Source of the DNA: Symbiodinium natans
Lineage: Eukaryota; Sar; Dinophyceae; Suessiales; Symbiodiniaceae
Assembly: GCA_905221605.1 (NCBI GenBank)
Contig: CAJNDS010002454.1
Span: 101,743-165,742 of the forward strand
Direction: 5' to 3'
Length of the DNA stretch: 64,000 nucleotides
Below are positions 1 through 11,202 of the stretch, one piece after another; position 1 is the stretch's first letter; every line of letters begins with the position of its first letter. The notes below the pieces were generated by a model. It was not told where the DNA came from and made no database searches. It worked only from the letters and a program-made list of their open reading frames with translations. Position numbers and translations under genes: made by a program.

Positions 1-59
1 CCCTCCGCCTGCGAACCTACTCCTAACTCAGGTTTAGAGCTTTACGGGCAGTAGGGACT

Positions 60-310
60 TTAGGGTTTAAAAAAGGGTTTAGGGTTTAGGGTTTAGGGTT
101 TAGGGTTTAGGGTTTAGGGTGTAGGGTTCTTTTAAGGGTTTGGGGACTCTGGGGGTTTCGGGCAAGGGGTGTAGCTTGCCGACGATTTTGCCAGCTGGAG
201 CCGTGCGAGCTGATCTGAGGTGTATAACATGGGGGATACTTGAAGGTCCAAACCCTAAACCCTAAACACTAAACCCTAAACCCTAAAGCCTAAACCCTAA
301 ACCCTAAACC
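60..310. repeat. Facing telomeric arrays (TTTAGGG then CCCTAAA) around a ~120-bp body
   Basis: TTTAGGG units at 60-130 and CCCTAAA units at 250-310 form an inverted pair around unique sequence. This is the layout seen for introns elsewhere in the window. No exon was assigned on either side. Confidence 0.6.
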
Positions 311-369
311 CCCCAAGGGTAGTTGCAAGGGCAGCAGGCAAAAGGCAACCCACGACAGCTACAGCCAGT

Positions 370-484
370 TACTTGGAGGCTCATGGGTACGGTTTAGCAG
401 GGTTCGTTGAACCCCTAAATTCGTTTAGAACCATGGCTCCCTTACATAGAAGCCCACTTCTAGGTGGCTCTGAACCTCCAAGTA
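370..484. mobile_element. MITE-B copy
   Basis: Ends TACTTGGAGGCTCATGGGTA and CTGAACCTCCAAGTA. Confidence 0.75.
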
Positions 485-1055
485 ATTGCTAAAGTATCCA
501 CGCGTGCAATGTGTTTAGGCCTTAGCAGCTCGGATCACATATCTATGCTGCTCCGGTAGTACTGTCCACGGGCCATACAACTCTCAGGTTTTCATGTAGA
601 TTGAGTCCCTGAATCGCGGAAGTCGACAAAGCTTGGCTGCATATGCGAAGGTGCCATGAGTCGCAAGGTAAGGGACCAACTGCAACCTGAAAGGTTCATG
701 CATCCTCCAGGGTAAAGGTACATCACACAGTCTACGGTTCATGTAGTCACCACGCATGATACTCAAGACCCTTCCTTTGGCAATAAGGCCGGCCAGACGC
801 AGCAAGGCCTAATGAAAGTCTGCACCCTGGGCCTAACGGTCTAATTAATGTGGGTAGTATATGAAGTACGGTTGATATTTCCTGTACCCCCAAAAGGACA
901 CCCAATGTATACACTCACCGATATTATAAAAAGGGACCTTATACACACTCACCCAAAAACAGAAATATCTTAGGTTTAGGATTTAGGCTTTAGGGTTCAG
1001 GGTTTAGGTACCCATTGCGTGCCATCGAAACCACATAAACCCTTAAACCCTAAGC

Positions 1056-1135
1056 CTCTCGCGCTTCTGGCCTCCTCATCCACATCCTTAGAAGCCAGCT
1101 GCAGCGCAATCGTCACAGCCTGCCCAAAGGCGTCC
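1056..1135 (-). CDS. Candidate internal exon
   Basis: The minus frame reads DAFGQAVTIALQLASKDVDE then EARSARG. It starts after TTTAGGGTTAG and ends AGAGAG before GCTTAGGG, which would be a GC donor made from a variant heptamer. Amphipathic helix-like composition. No partner exon was linked. Confidence 0.42.
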
Positions 1136-1220
1136 CTAACCCTAAACCCTAAACCGTAAACCCTAAACCCAATTTACTACTATAAGGGGCACCCCAGATG
1201 CCTGAGTCCAAAAACTGTTA

Positions 1221-1329
1221 GCTAGACCCAAGAGTAACTTCGGAATAAAGCACCAATTTGGTGTTTAAAGGGGCGTATAAGGGAACCTAAAACCTAAAAA
1301 ATGGAATAAGGCCTTACTCTGGATCCTGA
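1221..1329. mobile_element. MITE-J copy (CTAGACCCAAGAGTAA)
   Basis: Shares both ends and GGGGCGTATAAGGGAACC with 6681-6797. A left-half copy is at 30774-30835. Confidence 0.65.
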
Positions 1330-1762
1330 TTAGTTCTAAGGACACCCTAAACTCTAAACCCTGGACCCTAGGGGTCACGTAGGGGCTACCCAGGTATATA
1401 GGGACTTTACAAGGTATATATTGGGGGTGATATAGGGGAATAAGGTTAAGGGTCCCTGCCCCTTCACGGCCTTCCCTTTTTCACTGAGCCCTTAGACCCT
1501 AAATTCCAAAACCCGAAAACCCAATCCCAAAAGCTCGGAAATCGGGCAGCAAGACCCTATGCGTGACCTTCAAGCCTCAAGCCAACAGCCAAAACCCAAT
1601 CAACGCTAGGCTAGACCCTAAACCCTAAACCCTAAACCCTAAACCCTAAACCCCAAACCCTAAACCCTAAACGCCCCAAAAACCCCAAGACAGGAACCTT
1701 CAACCTTAAGGACGCTTCAGTGGCTGGAAAGCCTGCGACGCCTGCCCTGAGCTGAGCTGTAG

Positions 1763-2010
1763 CTGCTTCTCGAATGGGTTATATAAGGATAATTAGGCTA
1801 GGGTTTAGGGTTTAGGGTTTAGGGTTTAGGGTTTAGGGTTTAGGGTTTAGGGTTTAGGGTTTAGGGTTTAGGGTTTAGGGTTTAGGGTTTAGGGTTTAGG
1901 GTTTAGGGTTTAGGGTTTAGGGTTTACTAAGCCTAATTATGGCTATTTAAGGGGGGGAACCTAGGGGGGGTAGTATAGAGGGGGAACCCATGACTTCTCG
2001 AATGGGCTTT
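1763..2010. mobile_element. MITE-F copy interrupted by a telomeric array
   Basis: CTTCTCGA flanks both sides (possible 8-bp target duplication). The right arm (AAGCCTAATTATGGCTATTT, GGGGGGGAACCTAGG, TAGTATAGAGGGGGAACCCAT) matches 62182-62346. The array 1800-1925 sits between ATAATTAGGCTA and TAAGCCTAATTAT, the palindrome centre. The left arm is partly deleted. Confidence 0.65.
1800..1925 (+). repeat. Uniform TTTAGGG array, about 18 units, inside a palindromic element
   Basis: No variant units. Bounded by ATAATTAGGCTA on the left and TAAGCCTAATTAT on the right, which are inverted repeats of each other. Confidence 0.95.
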
Positions 2011-2269
2011 TGGGTTTAGAGCCTTTAGGGTTCTTAGGGCTTAGAGAGTTTTAGGGTTTGGAGTTTTCAGGGTTCTTTTTGGGGTTAGAATCTGTAGGGT
2101 TCTTAGAGCTTAGAGTTTTAGGGTTTAGAGTTGTTTTAAAACAACCCGAGGTTTAGAACCTTTGGGGTTCTTAGAGCTTAGAGTTTTAGGGTTTAGAGTT
2201 TTTAGGGTTTAGGGGCTTCTTAGAGCTTAGAGTTTTTGGGGTTTGGAGCCTTTAGGGTTTAGTGTTTCC

Positions 2270-2378
2270 TGGTAGCCCAGTAGCCATAATATAATAAGGG
2301 TACCTTTTTGGGGGTTTGTTACTTGATAAGGGAACCTTGTACCAGAAAAAGGGACAAAGGGTACCGCTGGACTACCAA
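2270..2378. mobile_element. MITE-A copy (ends TGGTAGCCCAGTAGCC / GCTGGACTACCA)
   Basis: About 109 bp with imperfect terminal inverted repeats and an internal GGGTACC/GGGAACC pair. Related copies are at 22742-22899, 29146-29296, 43327-43425 and 44551-44632, with partial or degenerate copies at 14174-14270, 18611-18717 and 56870-56915. No coding capacity, so movement would need enzymes from elsewhere. Confidence 0.75.
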
Positions 2379-2733
2379 GGGCTTTACAGTTAAGCGTCTT
2401 GAGGGTTTAGCGTGTTCAATACAGGGGTCGGAAAGCTACTAATAGTACGCCCTCATGATCCCTTTATAGATATACTTCACTAACCCCCCCCTCCAAACCC
2501 TGTAACAACTATAATGACTATGAAGACCACTACATTAGGCTTTCAAGATAGGGCGGATGGTCAGAATTTGGAACCTCGCGGACCTAAACCCCCCCCCCCT
2601 CCTAAAACACAACCTAAAGTCCTAAACCCGATAAACCCCAGGACCCTCTAAACCCTTAAACCGTCAGACTCCTAGGACCCTGAGCCCTAAACACTAAACC
2701 CCAGACCACGGAAACACCCTAAGACCTTATGAA

Positions 2734-2832
2734 TTGGGATGCTCTCCCTTATACTAACAGTCCTTAGTTGGAAGTATAGTACCCCCTATTGTAATCCCTA
2801 TTCAGGACGGCTGTACAAGGGGGAACATCCCA
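2734..2832. mobile_element. MITE-E copy (TTGGGATG...CATCCCAA)
   Basis: 99 bp. Shares CCTTATACTAACAGTCCTTA and GGGGGAACATCCCAA with 22229-22329; an isolated right end lies at 18775-18797. Confidence 0.7.
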
Positions 2833-2839
2833 AGTACCC

Positions 2840-3176
2840 TACACCCTACACCCTAAGAAGCTAAACCCTAAACCCGAAACCCTAAACCCTACACCCTACA
2901 CCCTACACCCTAAACCCTAAACCCTAAACCCTAAGACCCCAAGACCCTAAGACCCTAGACCCTAAACCCTAAACTCTAAACCCTAGACCCTAGACCCTAA
3001 GACCCTAAGACCCTAAGACCCTAAGACCCTAAGACCCTAAGACCCTAAGACCCTAAGACCCTAAGACCCTAAGACCCTAAGACCCTAAACCCTAAACCCC
3101 AAACCCTAAGACCCTAAACCCCAAACCCTAAGACCCTAAACCCTAAGACCCTAAACCCTAAACCCTAAACCCTAAA
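2840..3176 (-). repeat. CCCTAAA array with an 8-bp CCCTAAGA subarray
   Basis: Mixed CCCTACA and CCCTAAA units give way at ~2935-3110 to about 15 octamers (CCCTAAGA), then heptamers again. Octamers imply local tandem amplification rather than fresh telomere addition. Confidence 0.9.
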
Positions 3177-3186
3177 AACCCTCAAG

Positions 3187-3577
3187 CGGGACCTCTTTGC
3201 TTCGAGTGGGTGCGATTCGAGGGAGACCGTCCTGGGGGAGACGAAGGATGCTAGCAGACGTGGCGAGTATAAGCCTTGTAGGGTTTAGGGTTTAGGGCTA
3301 GGGTTTAGGGTTTAGGGTTTAGGGTTTAGGGTTTAGGGTTTAGGGTTTAGGGTTTAGGGTTTAGGGTTTAGGGTTTAGGGTTTAGGGTTTAGGGTTTAGG
3401 GTTTAGGGTTTTGGTTTAGGGTTTAGGGTTTAGGGCTTAGGGTTTAGGGTTTAGGGTTTAAGTTTCGGGTTTAGGGGCTCAGGGCGAATTTTACCGGATT
3501 TCGGGCTTAAAGCTTGGGCACTAGATGACCTGCAAACCGACATGTTCAAGAGTGGGACAAGAATGGGAGGAGTATGA
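3187..3577 (+). CDS. Candidate two-exon 3' end of a gene
   Basis: Exon 3187-3277 runs array to array (acceptor AACCCTCAAG, donor GTAGGGTTTAGGG) and encodes RDLFASSGCDSRETVLGETK plus a basic tail. Exon 3513-3577 continues in phase (acceptor GGGCTTAAAG) as WALDDLQTDMFKSGTRMGGV and a TGA stop. The intron is almost wholly a TTTAGGG array of about 190 bp. The minus strand of the first island is also partly open, so the strand is uncertain. Confidence 0.36.
3279..3470 (+). repeat. TTTAGGG array, ~27 units
   Basis: Mostly perfect heptamers with single variants (GCTAGGG, TTTTGG). Forms most of the proposed intron between exons at 3187-3277 and 3513-3577. Confidence 0.95.
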
Positions 3578-3623
3578 TTTGGGCTCTGAGGTTCCAGTTC
3601 AGGGCCATCACAGTGTTCCGCCC

Positions 3624-4340
3624 TAAACCGTAAACCGTAAACCGTAAACCCTAAACCCTAAACCCTAAACCCTAAACCCTAAGCTAAGTCAACCCATTCC
3701 TCCCCTGTTTGAAAGGCACAACGCACACTTCCACAGGCTCCCGAGTGACACCTTAACCAAGACATTTGCACTTTGGCTTTGAAGGCTGCTTGAATGGCTC
3801 GGAATCCTCTTCTCCCCAGTCAAACTCAAAAGCCCGGAGCCCTAACCCTAAACCCTAGCCCTAAACCCTAAACCCTAAGCCCTAAACCCCAAACCCTAAA
3901 CCCTAAACCCCAAAAACCGAAGCCCTTGTAGACATCTAAGGAAGAGCCGAGGCCGCCACGGCCAGCGTCAGGCGAACTTGCTCATCCGCGTCGCGGGCCA
4001 TGTCCTGCGAATACGCAGAATGCCAGTCCCAACCCTAAACCCTAAACCCTAAACACTAGACCCTAGACCCTAAACCCTAAACCCTAACCCTAAACCCTGG
4101 AAACACTCGTCCTGGGTCATGGGTCATGATAAGCCTTATCCATGTTGAATACGCTAGTGCTGCATATGTGTGCTTTTGGGCCGATATGACATGAGCCGTT
4201 CAGTTAAAACAACAGGTTCGAGCGGCATGCTGCAACGAAACTGTCGACAACACCTAAACCCTAAACCCTAAACCCTAAACCCTAAACCCTAAACCCTAAA
4301 CCCTAACCCCAAACCCTAAACCCTAAACCCTAAACCCTAA
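3624..4340 (-). repeat. Cluster of CCCTAAA arrays
   Basis: Arrays at 3624-3693, 3837-3912, 4030-4096 and 4252-4345 separated by 100-160-bp islands. Some islands have short open frames; no gene was assigned. Confidence 0.9.
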
Positions 4341-4984
4341 AACCTTAACCCTTCGCAAGAAACTGGAGATGTAAAGCGCTCACGGCCAACACCTACTTCT
4401 GAGAGTGGCGCAGGCCCGAAACATGCCTACATACTAGAATCTAGGATGGCCCTTAAAACCTTCGACAACTATTCCTGAATACCTACACATTAGTAGGATG
4501 GCCCTTAAAACACTCTGAAAAATATTCCTGGATAATCACTTCTCACTTTTACTAAACGCACCCCCCCCCCCCCCCCCAATTATAAAAACACTTTCCAGAA
4601 AATCCTCCCGAAACCGAACCCGCCTGTTAAACGCTGTTCCGGCTTAGGGGGGGGGGGGGGGGTTCAGGGGCTCCCAAAACCTGCCAGCCAACCAACATCC
4701 TGAAGCTCCCTGCCCTCCCTTCCTAGACCCCAAACCCCTCTGGACCCTAAACGTGACATTTGGACAAAAACAACTCCCCCTAACAGTAAAAACACATTTC
4801 AGTTTCCTATTACGGGGGGGGGGGGGGGCCCTGTTTTATATTGGGGGGAAGGGATTATGATCCTCTTAAAACCAATCAGGGAAAATTCGGATCAGGGCTC
4901 CAAGACGCCCCGACGGAGCAGAACGAGAGGCGACACTGAGCCGAGCTGACTCTCAACGCAGCTTGGAATGAACCATATATAGTT

Positions 4985-5250
4985 ATAGATGTATATATAT
5001 ATATATATATGCAGTACAAAAGATGTGACATTAATAACATATATATATATATATAATAATTATTAATAATAATCATAATACTAATAATAATAACAAGATG
5101 ATAACAATAATGATGATACTACTAAGAATATAATAATCAGAATCATAATAGTAATGATGATAACAATAATAATGACAATAATAAACAGTAATATAGCTAC
5201 AACTATAATTATAATTTTAATCTTAATTATATATATAATAAAAATAACAA
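4985..5250. repeat. AT-rich microsatellite block (TA)n and (ATA/TAA)n
   Basis: (AT)n at 4992-5010 and 5040-5055, then irregular AATAAT/ATAATA runs. Short frames over it are low-complexity Ile/Asn and not genes. Confidence 0.85.
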
Positions 5251-5407
5251 TATACACCTACATTCTGCTGCCTAAGGAGAGTCCCATTCATGGAGTCCTG
5301 ACACAGAACTTTCCCGAATCCGCAGAGAGCCCCTAGGCCCCGAAGCCCTGAACCCTTAACCGCCTGAAGCCTAAACCCCTTCAACCCCAAGCCCTATACA
5401 CCCTGAA

Positions 5408-5492
5408 CCCTTGGGTTTAGGGTTTAGGGTTTAGGGTTTAGGGTTTAGGGTTTAGGGTTTAGGGTTTAGGGTTTAGGGTTTAGGGTTTAGGG
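5408..5492 (+). repeat. TTTAGGG array, ~12 units
   Basis: Perfect heptamers in an otherwise ordinary stretch. A second repeat of TTCTAGGG octamers lies at 5605-5660. Confidence 0.95.
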
Positions 5493-6275
5493 TTACCCTG
5501 AACCCAAAGGTCCTTCACCTTTCGCAGCCCTTTCTTATGGCCGCCGACGACCTTCTCAGGCAGCTGGAGGTGCACCCTGAAGCCCCTTAAACCCACTAGG
5601 GTTTAGGGTTCTAGGGTTCTAGGGTTCTAGGGTTCCAGGGTTCTAGGGTTCTAGGGTTTCTGATGTAGGAGTTAAGGTTTGGCGCCCTATGACGTTCCAT
5701 GTACCTAGGGTACATGTGCCCAGCTCACCTGTTTCGCGCTCCGACAGAACGACGTGGAGACTTGTGTCTAACTGAGGTATATGGACCCCGCGGGCTCTGA
5801 TGTCCCTGAACCCTAAACCCGAAAACATGAACTTCTGCAATATTGGGATTACGACTCATTTTTATTTTTAGTTTTGTTTTTGTTTTTGTTGGGGGGGGGG
5901 GGGGGGGGGCTCTTCAGCAAATAGTAGTCAAACCGTCAAACCCTAAACCCTCAAAGTTAAAGAAGGTGGGCCAGTCGGGGCTTAAGACCATCCGACTTGG
6001 GAACTGCGATGAAGACTGCAAACAACTCTCTCAGAGCCGGGGTTGAGGGTTTAGGGTTTAGGGTTTAGGGTTTAGGGTTTGCGGATGTAAGGCTCAGAAA
6101 CCCCTAAACACCCTGAACGCGAAGATTGTTTGCATTGCTTATCCCGAAGTGCAGTCGACGGGTAAACACTAAACCCCAAAGCCCTAAACCCTAAACCCCA
6201 AACCCCAAACCCTAAACCCTGAACCCTTAACTCTGAACCCTAAACCCTAAACCCCAAACCCTGAACCCTAAACCC

Positions 6276-6364
6276 TCCTTGCTTTGCTTGTGAAGTTCCC
6301 AGCCTCGCAAACGCTGGCTACGGCGACGAGCGCCTTGCGCCGAACGCTCCTTTAGATGCAGCTT
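6276..6364. CDS. Exon-like island, strand unresolved
   Basis: CCCTAAA on the left, TTTAGGG on the right. Plus frame: LALLVKFPASQTLATATSAL, basic residues and a TAG stop. Minus frame: KLHLKERSAQGARRRSQRLR onward to donor GTTTAGGG. Either could be real. Confidence 0.25.
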
Positions 6365-6680
6365 GGGGTTTAGGGTTTAGGGTTTAGGGTTTGGGGTTTG
6401 CGGTTTAGGGTTTAGGGTCTAGGGTCTAGGGTTTAGGGTTTAGGGTTTGGGGTTTAGGGTTTGGGGTGTAGGGTTTAGGGTTTAGGGTTGGGATTCAGGA
6501 TTGAAGGGTTGAGATCCAGGGTGTAGGATTTGGGACACTCAAAACACAAGATCAAGAGCTTCGGCAATCCTCGTATGCCCTGGCTTAGGGTTTGGGGCTT
6601 TTAGGGTATTAACGTGTAGGGTTTGGTAAGTGCTTTCCGTGCTTAAGGCAAATATAAGGGTCCTAAACTCCAAACCCTGA

Positions 6681-6797
6681 TCTAGACCCAAGAGTAACCT
6701 TGGAATGAAAAGGGCACCCTCTTTTGGTTTTAAAGGGACGTATAAGGTAACCGAAAGCCATAAACAAAGGGAGTAAGGGCCTACTCTGGGTCCTAGT
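6681..6797. mobile_element. MITE-J copy
   Basis: Ends CTAGACCCAAGAGTAACC and GGCCTACTCTGGGTCCTAG. Confidence 0.65.
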
Positions 6798-7919
6798 GAC
6801 ACACTGAAAGGTCCTCCAAAGTCTCTGAATTGGGAGCTTTTGTCCGGGTACTTTTCAAGCCCTAAACCCTAAACCCTAAACCCTAAACCCTAAACCCTAA
6901 ACCCTAAACCCTGAACCCTGAACCCTAAACCCTAAACCCCGGCATGAGTGCCCGGCCAGTGCTTGTTTTGAAGGTGCGGTGCTATGGCCTGGGAGGCCGC
7001 AACAGCTACGGCCCAGGAGGACAAGACTAAAGCATCACATCTGCCCAACATATTTGGGGTTAGTCTAGCGTGTAGGGTCTAGGGTTGAGGGCTTATGGTT
7101 TAGGGTTTTGGGGGTTAGTCAGTCGGGTTTAGGGCTTAGGGTTTAGGGTTTCAGGACTGGGATACACCCTTACAAGGAAGTTATAAGTACCAGAACAGGA
7201 GAGGGTGTCTCTGGGACCTCTAGGAAGCACATGAAACCTAAACCCGAAACCCTCGACGTTTAGGGTTTAGGGTTTAGGGTTTAGGGTTTAAGGTTACCCC
7301 GAGGCTTCTCAGAAGAGGTTACAGGGTTTGAACTTCGGGTTAGAGTCTACAAACTCCAAACCGTAAACCCTGGGGTTCAGGGTTCAGCCCGCCGTCTGTA
7401 AAGTGTCAGCTGTGCAGGGCAGGAGGATCAATGCTGACACTTGGGCTTAGGGTCTTTGGGTGTTGTTCTGAAGGTTTCATTGGGTAAAAGTGTGCCATAA
7501 AACGGGAGGGCTTAGGGGTTGGTTTAGGGATGACAAATGCCAGCACAGAAACACGAGATAACACAAGTATCATTGAGGGTTCAAGGTCGAGGAGTTTGAG
7601 TTTGAGGTTTGGGGCTCAAAGGTACCCTAAACCCTAAACCCTAAACCCTAAACCCTAAACTCTAAATCCTAAACCCAAAGGTGCTGCAACTGCCCTTCAC
7701 TATGCCCGCTAAGCACCTGCTACTAGTTCAATAATTCAAGGGTTTAGGGTTTGGGGTTTAGGGTTTAGGGTTCAGGGAATTCAAGGCTGCTGGGCGGTCT
7801 GGGTGGGGCTTTCAGGCACATAGGGGCCTTCACATTTTCATGGAATTCTGTTGGAGCCAGTGACTGTTGGACCCCTTTTATGACCTAGGGCTTAGGGCGA
7901 GTCGCCCTGAACACTGAAA

Positions 7920-8187
7920 TGGCATTTAGGGTTTGGGTTTAGGGTTTAGGGTTTAGGGTTTAGGGTTTAGGGTTTAGGGTTTAGGGTTTAGGGTTTAGGG
8001 TTTAGGGTTTAGGGTTTAGGGTTAGGTTTAGGGTTTAGGGTTTAGGGTTTAGGGTTTAGGGTTTAGGGTTTAGGGTTTAGGGTTTAGGGTTTAGGGTTTA
8101 GGGTTTAGGGTTTAGGGTTTAGGGTTTAGGGTTTAGGGTTTAGGGTTTAGGGTTTAGGGTTTAGGGCTCAGGGTTTAGGGTTTAAGG
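7920..8187 (+). repeat. Longest near-perfect TTTAGGG array in the left half, ~37 units
   Basis: Continuous heptamers with one 6-bp unit (TTAGGG-like slip near 8023). It ends at an AT/AAAG microsatellite segment. Confidence 0.95.
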
Positions 8188-8263
8188 GTTCAGCTGGAGA
8201 AGCCTCCAGTGCGAGGTCGAGCTTTCTGATGAGGTCTCGATGCTCGTCGCCCTCCCTGAGTGG

Positions 8264-8352
8264 GTACATATATATATACAGAAAAATAAACAAATAAATA
8301 AAGAAAGAAAGAAAGAAAGAAATATGTATATATGTATATATATATATATTAG
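8264..8352. repeat. (TA)n / (AAAG)n compound microsatellite
   Basis: ATATATATATACAG, AAATAAACAAATAAATAAAG, GAAAGAAAGAAAGAAAG and (TATG/TA)n in sequence. Confidence 0.85.
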
Positions 8353-8807
8353 GGGAAGGAGATTCAGGGTCCCCAGAACTCCGTCTACTCCTTAACTGAG
8401 CGAAGCCCCTGCGCACAACTCTGCTGAAGGGGGAGGGCGGGCGAGTTGTCTGATGGCGTCAATTGAACTACACCCACCGCTTGAGGTTTCGGCGGTCAAA
8501 CATCCTCTCGCAGGTCAGCAGTCAAATTCGAGGAGGAAATTCGGTAACCCAAAGCCCAAAGCCCAAAACCCAAACCCTAAACCAAACACCCAAACGCAAA
8601 ACCTGATCAACGGTTTCTTGCGAAGGGCACTGCCATTCTGGGGAAGGATCCGGCTCCGGCCCCCTCTCATGAAAGAATAAGGTCTGACCTAGTTCAAATA
8701 TTTGGGGGCTACCCCTTGCTACATGCAATTGTGAAGCCAACAAAACCGAGAAACCCGTTAAACCCTCTACTAGACTCCGCAATAAACACTAGAAGCCCTA
8801 TACATCC

Positions 8808-8890
8808 AAATAGGGGTTTCCGAAATTATGGGTACCTTACCGGGGTCCTAGAATCTTACTATTTGGGGGTCTATATTGGGGGTCCCTTAA
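8808..8890. mobile_element. MITE-D copy (GGTACCTTA-GGGGTCC / GGGTCCCTTA)
   Basis: Shares GGGTTTCCGAAATTATGGGT, GGGGTCCTAGAATC and TACTATTTGGGGGTCTATAT with copies at 11038-11123, 16005-16160, 16296-16400, 39018-39088, 46150-46257 and 57868-57966. Confidence 0.65.
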
Positions 8891-9040
8891 ACCCGAACCC
8901 CTAAACCCCTAAACCCCAAACCCCTAAACCCCTAAACCCCTAAACCCCTAAACCCTTAAACCCCTAAACCCCTAACCCTAAACCCTAAACCCTAAAGCCT
9001 AAACCCTAAACCCTAAACCCTAAACCCTAAACCCAAAACC
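8880..9040 (-). repeat. CCCCTAAA octamers followed by CCCTAAA heptamers
   Basis: The left part repeats AAACCCCT, the right part AAACCCT. It borders the exon-like island at 9043-9158. Confidence 0.9.
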
Positions 9041-9042
9041 CA

Positions 9043-9158
9043 AACAGAGAGCAGAGGCCGCAGGGACCCCGAGCTGCGGTGCAACCAGGGCCGTCAGCGC
9101 AGCCGTCGCGCCGCGCCGCTGCCCCCACTCGGGCCTCGGCTGTCTGCTCTTTGCTTGG
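9043..9158. CDS. Exon-like GC-rich island, strand unresolved
   Basis: 116 bp, strongly GC-rich, bounded by CCCTAAA on the left and TTTAGGG on the right. All plus frames and one minus frame are open, so neither strand nor phase can be chosen. Kept because it fits the array-exon-array layout. Confidence 0.22.
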
Positions 9159-9345
9159 TTTAGGGTTTAGGGTTTAGGGTTTAGGGTTTAGGGTTTAGGG
9201 TTTAGGGTTTAGGGTTTAGGGTTTAGGGTTTAGGGTTTAGGGTTTAGGGTTTAGGGTTTAGGGTTTAGGTTTTAGGGTTTAGGGTTTAGGGTTTAGGGTT
9301 TGGGGTTTAGGGTTTCGGGTTTAGGAGTTTGGAGTTTAGGGTTTA
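9158..9345 (+). repeat. TTTAGGG array, ~26 units
   Basis: Starts directly at the end of the GC-rich island. A second array follows at 9456-9593. Confidence 0.95.
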
Positions 9346-10206
9346 GGGTGTTGAGCTTGCTTGGGGGTACCCCCCCCCCCCCTCCGCATGCTTCGAGTCT
9401 TCTAGGCGCCTGTAAGCCCAAACCCTGAACCCTGAACCCAAAACCCGAACGGTGGCATTTAGGGTTTGGGTTTAGGGTTTAGGGTTTAGGGTTTAGGGTT
9501 TAGGGTTTAGGGTTTAGGGTTTAGGGTTTAGGGTTTAGGGTTTAGGGTTTAGGGTTTAGGGTTTAGGGTTTAGGGTTTAGGGTTTAGGGTTTAAGACGGA
9601 GATGTTCACTTCCTTGAGCAGGACACGCGATACCCTCCCCTAAACCCTGAACCCTTATTAACCCCCAAACCCTCAACCCTAAACCCCCCTCAACCCTGAA
9701 CGCCAAACAGGTACAGCCAGTCTTTCCTGCACGCCGACTCACCAAGATATGCAGCAGCGTGCTGGTCTGTGGCTGAAGCCGAAACTTTCCATGGACGACT
9801 TGCTCCAGACCAAGATTGCTCTGCACCCGAATTTCGCAAGAACGAGGATGAAGGGAACATAACTTTACGATCTGAACCGTAAACCCTTTGTGGTTAGGGC
9901 TTAGGGTTTTGGGGTTGAGGGGCTTAGGGCTTGAAACCTGAAGCCCTGCACCCCAAACTCCAAAGCTCCTTCTAGGGCTTGGGGTCTAGCCTGTCATCGG
10001 GTGTCGGTAGGGTGTATGGGTCGGCCATCTGAAAAAAATCGAGAAACAAAAGCTACAGCTGCCCTGATGCGGGCTCTGGAGGTATGAGGTGCTGGGGGTG
10101 TAGAAGAACACTCTTTTAGGCTTTGAGGGGCTTAGGTTTTCGTACTGTTAGGTTGAGGCCTTGGGGCTTTAGCAAAAGGTGCTGAGCAAGTCTGGTGAGA
10201 AGAGGC

Positions 10207-10620
10207 TTAGGGATTTATATAGTTTAACCTTAGGCTCAAAATTAGACCAAAAACCTTACATAAGAAGGCCTTTAGGGCCCAAAAAACCCAGAACAAGAGT
10301 CCTAGAGCCTTAGGGTGAGAGTCTACGAATACCGCCGCGCGGTAGCACGCGGTAACTGCGGATGCCATGAGCAAGGTCTGGAATATGTGAGACTGGTCCC
10401 GCGCCAGCTTCTTTTTTTGAGCTGCCGGGTTGATGCCAGTCGTGGCGGGCACAATCGCGTTGGAGACAGACATCCGGCAAAAGACATCGGCCAAATGGCC
10501 GAAATTCGGCGTGGTATTCTGCTGTATAATGCGTAAGGATGTATATGTGTTGATACTGCAAAGATAGACGAATAGTACTTCCAAAAAGCCGGGTGCAGCA
10601 AGAGTGCCGCGGCCGCGCAA
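10207..10620 (-). CDS. Hypothetical 137-residue ORF in a telomere-repeat-poor stretch
   Basis: Longest frame in 10.0-11.1 kb, a region with few heptamers. The middle (GHLADVFCRMSVSNAIVPAT) looks protein-like, but three minus frames and one plus frame overlap here. No domain recognised; could be an exon cluster or chance. Confidence 0.22.
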   Translation of the reverse strand: MRGRGTLAAPGFLEVLFVYLCSINTYTSLRIIQQNTTPNFGHLADVFCRMSVSNAIVPATTGINPAAQKKKLARDQSHIFQTLLMASAVTACYRAAVFVDSHPKALGLLFWVFWALKAFLCKVFGLILSLRLNYINP

Positions 10621-11202
10621 GTGGGGCCAACTTTTTCAAACGAGGAAGACACTGGCAAGGCGTACTGATGACTGACAAGCTTAAACTCGACTATTTACCA
10701 ACATCATGACATGTGGGGCACAACTGCACCGGTGCCAACCAGCTTTTTCATGTTGGCAAACAGCCACTTCCCAATACTCTATGGACATACTGCCACTCAC
10801 CTGCTTTGCGCGATAAGACCTCAGTCGACCCAGGGAAAGCTCAAGCAGCTCATGTCGTCACTGAGCCAGTGCTGCAACACGAGTCCCGACACCCTAAACT
10901 CTGAGACGCTGGGTCCAATACCCTGAATACCCAAGGACGATGATATCTGTTAACTTGAACCATGTTCGCATCTCCCGTATGGGGAATGATCCCAATTTAG
11001 GGGATGTTGAAGTCTCTGGGCAAGTACATGTGGGAGCTAAGGGACCCTTCATTCATATATACCCCCAAATTCTAGGATCCCCTTATAAACGGACCCCAAG
11101 AAAATACCCCCTAATTTCGGAAACCCGAAACCCTGAACCCTGAACCCTGAACCCTAAACCCTAAACCCTATAAACCCTATAAACCCTAAACCCTAAACCC
11201 TA

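Larger units (their letters stand above)
4350..8900. other. Repeat-rich stretch without a confident gene
   Basis: Telomeric arrays, G/C tracts (4561-4577, 4648-4662, 4814-4828, 5891-5909), microsatellites, MITE-J and MITE-D. GATGGCCCTTAAAA occurs at 4446 and 4503 as a small repeated motif. Only the island 6276-6364 looks exon-like. Confidence 0.6.

Noticed and set aside
5154-5336. 60-codon plus frame and 4876-5076 minus frame.
   Set aside because: Both translate AT microsatellites into Ile/Tyr/Asn runs.
7920-8187. A chromosome end (telomere).
   Set aside because: Arrays of both orientations occur throughout the 64 kb with unique sequence on both sides; none is terminal.
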